64,000 nucleotides of DNA from 'Nostoc azollae' 0708 (GTDB lineage: Bacteria > Cyanobacteriota > Cyanobacteriia > Cyanobacteriales > Nostocaceae), in contig NC_014248.1 in the NCBI RefSeq assembly GCF_000196515.1, positions 620,001 to 684,000 on the forward strand, in the 5' to 3' direction. Below are positions 1 through 7,258 of the stretch, one piece after another. The notes beneath the pieces were generated by a model. It made no database searches, was not told where the DNA came from, and saw only the letters and a program-made list of their open reading frames with translations. The translations under genes were made by a program, and so were the position numbers. The first letter of the stretch is position 1. Every line of letters begins with the position of its first letter.

Positions 1-519
1 CCTAAGAATTGCTAAGAAGTCTAGTTTATTATCACAAGGAACAAGGGGAATTTCTCTCATTGTATATTTATTTTCTTCGTCGGAGTAACTTTTTGAAACA
101 TCACGCTTTCTGACTTGGATATTTTGAATATTAGGTAATAAATCCCAAGGTTTATCAATGGGTGCTTTGTTAAAAGGAAATTGAACTTGATTTAATCTGA
201 AGAAATAGCTATCAGAAAAGTTTGTAAAATAATCTTCTGTAAGTTCAATAATATTTGTATGCAGATATTCATCTCAATTAATGGAGAGAAGGTATTTTCC
301 TAATGCATTAAGTAAAGTAGTAACTCTTTGAATGAGTTCTCCTCGTAGGGGACTGATGATTTGACGTAAGCGAGGATCACTAATAGCGATAAAACAGACA
401 TGAGGTGGATAAACTAAAATAAACTCAGTGCTACCTTGAACTTTTAAGAGTTCTTGTAGTCATGAATGTTGAATACCTTCCCTCATCGGAATAATAATAG
501 AAAGCTGCGAATTTGTCAT
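1..519 (-). pseudogene. Glycosyltransferase-like gene, broken by two UGA stops
   Basis: Read on the minus strand from an ATG at 519, the frame begins MTNSQLSIIIPMREG, the opening beta strand of a family 2 (GT-A fold) glycosyltransferase, and stays open to the window edge except for two TGA codons (near 460 and 276). The first lies where a Trp would fit; the second lies just before a DEYLH stretch, where acidic residues would bind metal and nucleotide sugar. No frameshift is seen, so the lesions look recent. The 3' end is outside the window. The family call rests on the N-terminus only. Confidence 0.6.
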
Positions 520-966
520 CTAGTGGCAATTTTCATCTTAAGATGAAATTACAAGTGATTGTAGAAGTTCACTTAACTTTTATAGCTATCTATGTGAGTA
601 GCAATAGTATAAAGAAACTTGACATATAAATATCTGGTATATAGCATGTATACATAATATTTTTATGTATCATAGTAAACTTGGTTATATTTAGCACTTA
701 TGTATTGATAACGGAAAAACGAACCACACTTACCAAAGCTGTTAGCGACTTGCAGCGTGCTCTAGGCATAAGGATAGAAAATAAAGAAACATAGTTTCAC
801 ACCTTATTGTGTAGGTCTTGTATAGAGTGTTATATATCAATCAACATTTACCGTATCTATAACACAGAGTGAGAGACTAACCTAGATTGTAACTAATCCA
901 ACTATAATCCTACACTGTATTGCTTGCAACCAGTGTAGGAAATATACTCAGTAATAAAGTATGAGT
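520..966. other. Gene-free stretch with an 18-bp palindrome
   Basis: No coding frame is convincing here. At 531-548, just upstream of the broken glycosyltransferase start, there is a perfect palindrome TTTCATCTTAAGATGAAA, which could be an operator or a transcript hairpin. The rest is AT-rich and holds nothing I recognise. Confidence 0.4.
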
Positions 967-1644
967 CTAGGGTATTGCTTTTGTTGAAGGTGTAGTCGTC
1001 GATTCTGCTGACGGCGTAGTTGAAGTTGTGGTTGAAGGTGTAGCTGTTGGCTTGACGGTTGGTGTAGCTTTGGGTTTAGTAGTTGGCTTGACGGTTGGTT
1101 TAGTAGTTGGCTTGACGGTTGGTTTAGTAGTTGGCTTGACGGTTGGTTTAGCTGTCGGCTTCATTGTTTGTCCGATAGCTTTCTTGGCGTTTTCATCCAA
1201 CTTTTGACGAAGTACCAAATCAGCAATACCAGTTTCCGTTAATTGATTCTTTTTCTGATACTCTTTTACCAATTTTTCCATCCGAGGGCTATAGAACTGA
1301 TCACGGGGTAGGGGAGGATTAGGTTTCAGTGCTGCATTTAAATTCCCTTGGAGAATTTTTACTATGTTCGCAGCAAAAGCCTGAGTTTTTTGACCTGCTT
1401 TACCATCAACAGTCAGCTTATAACCTTTTTGAAATTCACTGATTGCTTTTTTAATTTCCTCATCTGTCAGTGCATCATTTGTTACTTTCACACTATATCC
1501 TAACCCATGCAAGACAGCCCGGAATTCTTGAGGTTTATAATTACGCTGACGGACTGCAAAACCTATGTCTGAAATTCCTGCACTAACTGTGACTAGACAG
1601 ACTAAAGCCACTGTTGTTCTTAATTTTCCTAAATCACACCACAT
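967..1644 (-). CDS. Secreted peptidoglycan-binding-domain protein with KPT-repeat tail
   Basis: The 225-residue product starts with a basic-hydrophobic leader (about residues 7-30) typical of a signal peptide. Residues about 35-95 resemble a PG_binding_1 domain (IKKAISEFQKGYKLTVDGKAG is close to the family core), and a second, weaker copy follows at about 105-155. The last 65 residues are a low-complexity tail of KPTV/KPTT units then Thr/Ser/Pro, as in wall-spanning linkers. It probably binds murein in the periplasm; no catalytic domain is visible. It stands alone between a pseudogene and an IS element. The tail is coded by a DNA minisatellite and is probably variable in length. Confidence 0.75.
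   Translation of the reverse strand: MWCDLGKLRTTVALVCLVTVSAGISDIGFAVRQRNYKPQEFRAVLHGLGYSVKVTNDALTDEEIKKAISEFQKGYKLTVDGKAGQKTQAFAANIVKILQGNLNAALKPNPPLPRDQFYSPRMEKLVKEYQKKNQLTETGIADLVLRQKLDENAKKAIGQTMKPTAKPTVKPTTKPTVKPTTKPTVKPTTKPKATPTVKPTATPSTTTSTTPSAESTTTPSTKAIP
1038..1160. repeat. 24-bp coding minisatellite (KPTTKPTV)
   Basis: A unit of 24 bp, containing GGCTTGACGGTTGGTTTAGT, repeats about three times almost perfectly, with degenerate copies on both sides. Being a multiple of three, it adds or removes eight residues at a time in the tail of the peptidoglycan-binding protein. Confidence 0.8.
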
Positions 1645-1747
1645 TCTTACAACTCCTTTACATGAAATCAGTAAAATCTAAATGCTAACAAATGTATCTT
1701 AAATTTCTTTAAGCTGTCATTTTGCGATCATTCATCAATTTTGATTA

Positions 1748-2660
1748 GAGATGATTTATAAAGTAAATGTTTAGGAGAGAAGAGGAAGTAGCATAATTCT
1801 AGCCATAAGGGCATATATAGCCCCTTCCCTCATTTGTGTTAAACGCTCATAATCCTTGCTTAGACGATGATATTGGTTAAACCACCCAAATGTTCTTTCT
1901 ACTACCCAGGGTTGTGGTAAAACTTTAAATTCTTGCTCAGTAGGTCCTATGACTTCAACATGAGCTTGAATCAGGAACCAAACTGCAAGTGCAAATTTAT
2001 CACCGTCATAACCGGAATCAACCCATAAAACTTGGACTTTTTCCAATAATTCTGTGGGTTTCTCTAGCAGTTCCATTAGTGCATAGGCAGCAAGTATTCG
2101 TTCTGGGGCATTCGCTTCACTAACAACAACTTTCAACACAAGTCTCAGGCTATCAACCAACTAAAGTCTGCCCCTTTCTTCCTTTTACCTTTTTACATCC
2201 GTCAAAACCATACACATCCGCTTTCTTTGGTCAGTGTTGACTGACTGACTATCTGCGGCGAACGCGGTAGGTTGTGTTGATTTACCTAATTTCGAGCGAA
2301 CTTAACCACCCAATGTATGGTTGAATTTTTCCCAAATCCCCTGGACCTGCTATTTCCTGTAATAGCTATATACCGTTGACCTTGGCGGGAAGTCACCTGG
2401 AAGCATATTCCATTGACATCCAGTTTTCAAATGAAAATAGATGGCATTACATATTTCACCCATATCTGTTGTGGGTGGATGCCCTCCTTCTTTGGCTGGT
2501 GGAATCAATGGGGCCAGGATTTCCCACTCCATATCAGTTAAGTCTGTGGGGTAAGACTTTCGTTCCATCAGTAGCTATGTAAATACACTACATTTTATGT
2601 ATCCTATCCTTCCGACATTCCTTTTCTACTCCCCTTTACATTTACTTTATCAATAGCCTC
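1748..2660 (-). mobile_element. IS5-family insertion sequence, copy 1 (913 bp, TTA duplication)
   Basis: The ends are imperfect inverted repeats (about 23 bp, shared core ATAAAGTAAATGT) and the element is flanked by TTA on both sides (1745-1747 and 2661-2663). A second, nearly identical copy lies at 36859-37770 with TGA flanks; the two-copy comparison fixes the borders. A 3-bp TNA duplication fits the IS427/IS1031 branch of IS5. Its transposase gene is broken, so this copy could move only with help. Confidence 0.9.
1771..2568 (-). pseudogene. IS5-family transposase, broken
   Basis: The N-terminal part (from ATG 2568) begins MERKSYPTDLTDMEWEIL, the DUF4096-type start of IS5 transposases. The C-terminal part contains WVDSGYDGDK and WVVERTFGWFNQYHRL, carrying the second Asp and the Glu of the DDE triad. 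Between them this copy has a TAG after YSYYRK (Trp in the other copy) and a TAA after NHTLGG (Gln in the other copy). Both copies also change frame around 2160-2230, which may be an old lesion or a programmed frameshift, since some IS5 members use two frames. Confidence 0.85.
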
Positions 2661-2821
2661 TTAATTTCAATTTAATTGATTATTAACTAATATCATTTAT
2701 GGATATTTTGTTTTTTTGCATCTATCCATAGTCTTATTTTTTATTACCAGGAGTGATTATCTACCCATGCTTGGTATTAAAGATAGGAAATATCTTATCC
2801 CTGTATATTAAGTCACTAATA

Positions 2822-4237
2822 ATGAGTAACCCCAAATCCCGTAAGCACCACAAGCTATGGTTTGAAAAGTTAATAGCCATTACTAGCACTGTTAACTTAG
2901 GTTTAGTTTTCTTCGATTTAAGTTACTTGCCATGGCGGGATTTCTACTTCCGAAAAGTTCCCCAAATGACTCAGATTTATGATCCAATTAAAGGTATTGA
3001 ACCCCATCGAGATACGAATAGTTATCTACAAACAGTAGCTGCATTAGAAGAAGAGGTCAGTCAAATGGGGTTAAAATCTCCTCAAGTACAAATCAAGTTA
3101 GAAGAAATCGGTCGTCTCAGTACTGAAATGATTGAAACTAACCCCTTTGCTGGTGTGGGTAAGAGTGGGTCTCTGGAAAAAATCAAAAATCGTATGCGGG
3201 AACACATTGGCCAAAAATCTGCAAAAAATGCTTTTCTTACTTTTTGGAGTCGAGAATATTTATCTAAACGTGGCTGGATTCAAGAAATTAATTTTTTCAC
3301 CCAGAAAATTCGTCCTGCGATCGCAACGAACTATTATCGAAAAATAGGGGAAAATGGCGAATTACTGGATAATTTCTGGCTAATTGATCTACCATTTGTA
3401 GTCATATTTGGCTTGGAATTACTGGCACGCACTTTCTATATAAAACGGCAAAATAGCCATTTAAGTTGCTTAGAAGCAATTCTGTGGCGTTGGTATGACC
3501 TATTTTTACTAATTCCTTTTTGGCGTTGGCTCAGAATTTTACCAGTCATGGTGCGGTTAGATAAAGCACAGTTGATTAGTTTACATTTAATCAGAAGGCA
3601 AATACATCAAGGAATAGTAGCCAATTTTGCCGAAGAAATCACAGGAATAGTTGTGGTGCGGGTAATTAACCAGATGCAAGGTTGGATCCAAGTAGGTGAT
3701 ATAACTCCCTGGCTATTGCAACCAGAAAAAGAGCGTAGTGACATAGATATTAATAATATAAATGAAGTCGAAGCAATTGCAGGATTATTGGTACAAACAA
3801 TTGTTAATCAAGTTCTGCCCAAAATCCAGCCAGAAATCAATGCCATTTTACGCCACAATATTGACACCGCTTTTCAGCAAATTCCTGTTTATCGAAACCT
3901 GCTAATGTTGCCAGTAGTAGGAAAAGCACAAACCCAAGTCAGTGAGCAACTATCAAATCAAATTACTACTAATCTGTATTTTACACTGGTTAGTGCCATT
4001 CAAGATCCCGTCGCTGCCGAACTTAGCAATCACCTAGTTGAGAAATTTACGACTGTTATAGGTTCAGAAATCCAGCAAAAACACGTAATCGTAGAAATTA
4101 AAAATTTACTCAACGACTTTTTAGAGGAAGTCAAAATTAACTACATTCAACGTCTATCTAAAGAGGATATTGAGCAAGTTATTGAACAAACTAGACAAAT
4201 GCGATCTCAAGCATCTGTTCCAAAGAATAGTCAATAG
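2822..4237 (+). CDS. Conserved cyanobacterial membrane protein, function unknown
   Basis: I chose ATG 2822 (MSNPKSRKHHKLWFEKL) because the upstream extension looks like untranslated, AT-rich leader; the product is then 471 residues. Two hydrophobic stretches are clear: one near the N-terminus (AITSTVNLGLVFFDLSYL) and one at about 190-250 (LIDLPFVVIFGLELLARTF and YDLFLLIPFWRWLRILPVM), the second with an Arg-rich edge that recalls ion-channel voltage-sensor folds without the pore. The C-terminal 200 residues are soluble and helical, rich in Gln and Ile. No enzyme motif is visible. It follows the IS5 copy directly, so its own promoter must lie within 2661-2821. Confidence 0.75.
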   Translation: MSNPKSRKHHKLWFEKLIAITSTVNLGLVFFDLSYLPWRDFYFRKVPQMTQIYDPIKGIEPHRDTNSYLQTVAALEEEVSQMGLKSPQVQIKLEEIGRLSTEMIETNPFAGVGKSGSLEKIKNRMREHIGQKSAKNAFLTFWSREYLSKRGWIQEINFFTQKIRPAIATNYYRKIGENGELLDNFWLIDLPFVVIFGLELLARTFYIKRQNSHLSCLEAILWRWYDLFLLIPFWRWLRILPVMVRLDKAQLISLHLIRRQIHQGIVANFAEEITGIVVVRVINQMQGWIQVGDITPWLLQPEKERSDIDINNINEVEAIAGLLVQTIVNQVLPKIQPEINAILRHNIDTAFQQIPVYRNLLMLPVVGKAQTQVSEQLSNQITTNLYFTLVSAIQDPVAAELSNHLVEKFTTVIGSEIQQKHVIVEIKNLLNDFLEEVKINYIQRLSKEDIEQVIEQTRQMRSQASVPKNSQ

Positions 4238-4336
4238 ACGCACTTTCCCAGAAATCCGGGACAGCTAGAGGGGACTGCGGAAGATGAAGAAGATGACAGA
4301 AATGGGGGAGATAGGGAACTAATTTTCCTGATGCTC

Positions 4337-4364
4337 AATGACTAATGACTAATGACTAATGACT
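4337..4364. repeat. Heptameric short tandem repeat (AATGACT x4)
   Basis: Four exact copies of AATGACT. Such heptamer arrays are a known hallmark of heterocyst-forming cyanobacterial genomes. It lies just ahead of the rimP leader. Confidence 0.85.
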
Positions 4365-4389
4365 AACCGAAAAAATACGCTACACTCAT

Positions 4390-4480
4390 GTTAGGGGCCA
4401 ACCGACGACGGTTCGTCACAAGACTTCTTGGAAGATATCCCTATCGCAGGAAGTGGGTAGATACCCACTTTTTTTATTGA
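4390..4480 (+). ncRNA. Structured leader upstream of rimP, possible attenuator
   Basis: The segment can fold into AACCG-ACGA-CGGTT (or GACG/CGTC), then CAAG-ACTT-CTTG, enclosed by GGGG near 4395 and CCC near 4440, and it ends in a terminator hairpin. Several alternative stems share bases, as expected of a switch. It precedes the first gene of the rimP-nusA-infB operon, which encodes termination/antitermination and translation factors. Alternatively this is the 3' end of an independent small RNA. I do not match it to a named RNA family. Confidence 0.45.
4451..4475 (+). terminator. Intrinsic terminator hairpin before rimP
   Basis: AAGTGGGT-AGAT-ACCCACTT is a perfect 8-bp stem with a tetraloop followed by a run of T. 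It sits 14 bases upstream of the rimP start, so it either ends an upstream transcript or attenuates the operon. Confidence 0.75.
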
Positions 4481-4488
4481 ATTCTCGC

Positions 4489-4950
4489 ATGACTCATCCT
4501 TTAGTTCCACAAATTATTGACCTAGCGATACCAGTAGCAGAACAACTGGGACTAGAAGTTGTTGGTATAGTTTTGCACACGAACCAACGTCCGCCAGTTT
4601 TGCGGGTAGACATCCGTAATACCCAACAGGATACCAGTCTGGATGATTGCGAACGGATGAGCCGTGTATTAGAAGCCTCCTTAGATGCGGCAGAGATAAT
4701 TCCAGATGCTTATGTATTGGAAGTATCCAGTCCTGGGATTTCGCGACAACTGATAACAGACAGGGAGTTTATTTCCTTTAAAGGATTTCCTGTAGTTATC
4801 TCCACTTCTCAACCCTACGACGGACAGCAAGAGTGGACAGGTCAGTTGATTCGTCGGGGTGAAACAAAAATTTACTTAAACCAAAAAGGTCGTGTAGTTG
4901 AAATTCCCCGACCCCTAGTTACTAGGGTGCAGCTGGATGAGCGCCGCTAA
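4489..4950 (+). CDS. rimP: Ribosome maturation factor RimP
   Basis: RimP assists late maturation of the 30S ribosomal subunit. The 153-residue product from ATG 4489 ([20 protein letters not shown]) has the family's usual length; an upstream GTG at 4453 would start inside the terminator hairpin and is rejected. Typical motifs are [16 protein letters not shown] and [14 protein letters not shown], followed by a C-terminal SH3-like part. It leads the conserved rimP-nusA-ylxR-infB order. No strong Shine-Dalgarno is visible. Confidence 0.97.
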   Translation: MTHPLVPQIIDLAIPVAEQLGLEVVGIVLHTNQRPPVLRVDIRNTQQDTSLDDCERMSRVLEASLDAAEIIPDAYVLEVSSPGISRQLITDREFISFKGFPVVISTSQPYDGQQEWTGQLIRRGETKIYLNQKGRVVEIPRPLVTRVQLDERR

Positions 4951-4973
4951 CTAATTTTAGACCAGAGATTTTA

Positions 4974-5025
4974 GATTTTAAATTGAGAATTTTAGATTCT
5001 TATCTAAAATTCTCAATTTAAAATC
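4974..5025. repeat. Perfect 24-bp inverted repeat between rimP and nusA
   Basis: Arms 4974-4997 and 5002-5025 are exact reverse complements with loop TCTT. The stem is long but AT-rich. It lies in the 117-bp gap between two co-oriented operon genes and could stabilise or process the mRNA, or be a small palindromic repeat unit. No T-run directly follows, so it is not a classic terminator. Confidence 0.85.
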
Positions 5026-5067
5026 TTTGTAGCGGTTGCTGACATAAAAGTTAAGGAGAATATGCTT

Positions 5068-6345
5068 ATGTCAATGGTTACTTTACCTGGGTTAAAAGAA
5101 TTAATTGAAAGTATTAGCCGCGAGCGAAATTTACCTCGTTTGGCAGTGCAATCATCTATTAGAGAAGCATTACTTAAAGGTTACGAACGTTATCGCCGCG
5201 CCCAAAATTTAGAACGCAAACAATTTGATGAAGATTATTTTGATAATTTTGAAGTAGAACTGGATATTGACGGAGAAGGCTTTCGAGTTCTTTCTACCAA
5301 AACAATTGTCGAACAAGTCAATAACTCTGACCATCAAATCTCTCTCGAAGAAGTACAACAAGTAGCACCAGAAGCCCAATCAGGGGATTCAGTGGTGCTA
5401 GATGTCACCCCAGATCAAGGTGAATTTGGGCGCATGGCAGCAATGCAAACTAAACAGGTATTAGCGCAAAAATTGCGGGATCAACAGCGCCAAATGGTGC
5501 AAGAAGAATTCCAAGATTTAGAAAGCACCGTTTTACAAGCCAGAGTTTTACGATTTGAAAGGCAGTCTGTAATATTGGCAGTCACCAGTGGTTTTGGTCA
5601 ACCAGAAGTAGAAGCTGAATTACCTAAACGAGAACAGTTACCTAACGATAATTATCGAGCCAACGCCACGTTTAAGGTATACCTAAAAAAGGTATCCCAA
5701 GGTCAGCAGCGTGGACCTCAACTACTAGTTTCTCGTGCTGATGCTGGATTGGTAGTTTATTTATTCGCCAACGAAGTTCCAGAAATAGAAGATGAAGTCG
5801 TGCGAATAGTCGCAGTAGCACGAGAAGCTAATCCGCCTTCCCGTTACGTAGGTCCAAGGACTAAAATAGCAGTAGATACCCTCGATCGTGATGTAGACCC
5901 AGTTGGGGCTTGTATTGGCGCTAGAGGATCTCGAATTCAAGTAGTAGTCAATGAGTTAAGGGGTGAGAAAATAGATGTAATTCGCTGGTCTCCAGATCCA
6001 GCAACTTATATTGCTAATGCTCTAAGTCCAGCACGAGTGGATGAAGTGCGGCTGATGGACCCAGAAAGTCGGCAAACGCACGTACTGGTAGCTGAAGATC
6101 AACTCAGTTTAGCTATTGGGAAAGAAGGGCAGAATGTTCGATTAGCTGCTAGGTTGACAGGTTGGAAAATAGACATTAAAGATAAAGCTAAATATGACCA
6201 TGGCGCAGAAGATACTAAATTTGTGGCTGTCAGGGCAAAATATCAACCGGAAGATGATGAAAATGAAATGGAGGAACTAGAGTATGAAAATCAAGAAGAA
6301 TTAGAATTAGAGCATGATAGATTTGGCACTGGTGACGAAGATTAA
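5068..6345 (+). CDS. nusA: Transcription termination/antitermination factor NusA
   Basis: NusA binds RNA polymerase and modulates pausing, termination and antitermination. The start at ATG 5068 (MSMVTLPGLKELIESIS) is favoured because the Shine-Dalgarno AAGGAGA at 5053-5059 is well spaced for it and too close for ATG 5062. Order: N-terminal polymerase-binding domain, an S1-like segment (about 130-200), and two KH domains (VGACIGARGSRIQVVVNEL and SLAIGKEGQNVRLAARLTGW). The acidic tail ends at about 425 residues; the extra C-terminal repeats of E. coli NusA are absent, as usual in cyanobacteria. Confidence 0.97.
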   Translation: MSMVTLPGLKELIESISRERNLPRLAVQSSIREALLKGYERYRRAQNLERKQFDEDYFDNFEVELDIDGEGFRVLSTKTIVEQVNNSDHQISLEEVQQVAPEAQSGDSVVLDVTPDQGEFGRMAAMQTKQVLAQKLRDQQRQMVQEEFQDLESTVLQARVLRFERQSVILAVTSGFGQPEVEAELPKREQLPNDNYRANATFKVYLKKVSQGQQRGPQLLVSRADAGLVVYLFANEVPEIEDEVVRIVAVAREANPPSRYVGPRTKIAVDTLDRDVDPVGACIGARGSRIQVVVNELRGEKIDVIRWSPDPATYIANALSPARVDEVRLMDPESRQTHVLVAEDQLSLAIGKEGQNVRLAARLTGWKIDIKDKAKYDHGAEDTKFVAVRAKYQPEDDENEMEELEYENQEELELEHDRFGTGDED

Positions 6346-6497
6346 TCCTAAACAGCTTTTGCTAGGCCTTATCTGTTCACTTTCGAGCCTTAAATGTAAA
6401 TTAAAAAACATTTAGCAGGTGCCACAATAAAGAAAAAATAACAAAAACTAAATTTTTAGTAGAGTACGAATTGCTGACCTGACTGAGTAAAAACTCG

Positions 6498-6770
6498 ATG
6501 AAACCGAATTATCGGCGTTGCATTAGTTGTCGCCGACTAGGACTAAGAGAAGAGTTTTGGCGGATAGTCCGCCTCTTTCCATCTGGAAAGGTACAATTAG
6601 ATGAGGGCATGGGGCGTTCAGCCTATATTTGTCCACAAACTAGCTGCCTACAAGCAGCGCAGAAAAAAAATAGATTAGGGCGGTCGCTACATGGAGCAGT
6701 GCCTGAAACAGTGTATCAAACATTGTGGCAGCGCCTAACCGTAAGCAATACCCAAGAAAATCAGATTTAA
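6498..6770 (+). CDS. ylxR: YlxR family (DUF448) RNA-binding protein
   Basis: A 90-residue basic protein with the family signature RRCISCRR near the N-terminus and GRSAYICPQTSC in the middle. YlxR proteins sit between nusA and infB in many bacteria; they bind RNA, and some reports link them to RNase P. Gene order and length fit. The start MKPNYRRC gives the usual family length. Confidence 0.93.
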   Translation: MKPNYRRCISCRRLGLREEFWRIVRLFPSGKVQLDEGMGRSAYICPQTSCLQAAQKKNRLGRSLHGAVPETVYQTLWQRLTVSNTQENQI

Positions 6771-7038
6771 TTGGAAAAACTCCAAAACGGTAATTTCTAA
6801 AAAGATTGTGATGAAAGTCTCATAACTGGCGCTCTCATCACAACCTCTGGTATCGTTGGGGTTAGTGCCAAAATAGTAAATGGGTGTAGAAGTAAAGCGA
6901 CTCTCCAAAATAGAGAGGGACTATAAAACAATACTCCCAACAAGTTTTACTCGATTGTGTTGTGGAAGACTCAGAATCGGCAAAACAAAAAACTTAAGCA
7001 TGGTAACCTGGTAGCGCTCAAGCCCAGTTCGGCGTCAA

Positions 7039-7083
7039 GGCTAACCAGAAAAATTTTTGATTTAAAAAATTTTTCTGGTAGCC
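7039..7083. repeat. Inverted repeat in the ylxR-infB leader
   Basis: Arms GGCTA(A)CCAGAAAAATTTTT and AAAAATTTTTCTGGTAGCC pair over 19 bp with one bulged A and loop GATTTA. It lies in the 488-bp gap before infB. The rest of that gap holds no gene I trust: a 101-codon frame overlapping the infB start has no recognisable features. Confidence 0.8.
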
Positions 7084-7258
7084 AGTCAACCATCATTTCC
7101 GATGGAGATGCCAGCATTAAACCGAAACATCTCTCTTTCCTAATTGGAGGCATCGGCAACATCACCAAGGGTAACCTAAAAAACAGTGATCAAAGGATGG
7201 AGATGTCGCAAACCAGGCAACCATCCGCTAAAACTGTAAATTTAAGGGGAAAGAGTGG

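Noticed and set aside
1-519. UGA read as tryptophan (recoded genetic code)
   Set aside because: The glycosyltransferase relic has TGA where Trp would fit, but other relics in the window are broken by TAA, TAG and frameshifts too, and intact genes use TGG for Trp.
1038-1160. CRISPR array
   Set aside because: The repeats are directly adjacent, in frame and within a coding tail; there are no spacers. No CRISPR array was seen elsewhere in the window.
2376-2582. Plus-strand frames inside both IS5 copies
   Set aside because: They are antisense to the transposase start and exist only because that segment is conserved between copies.
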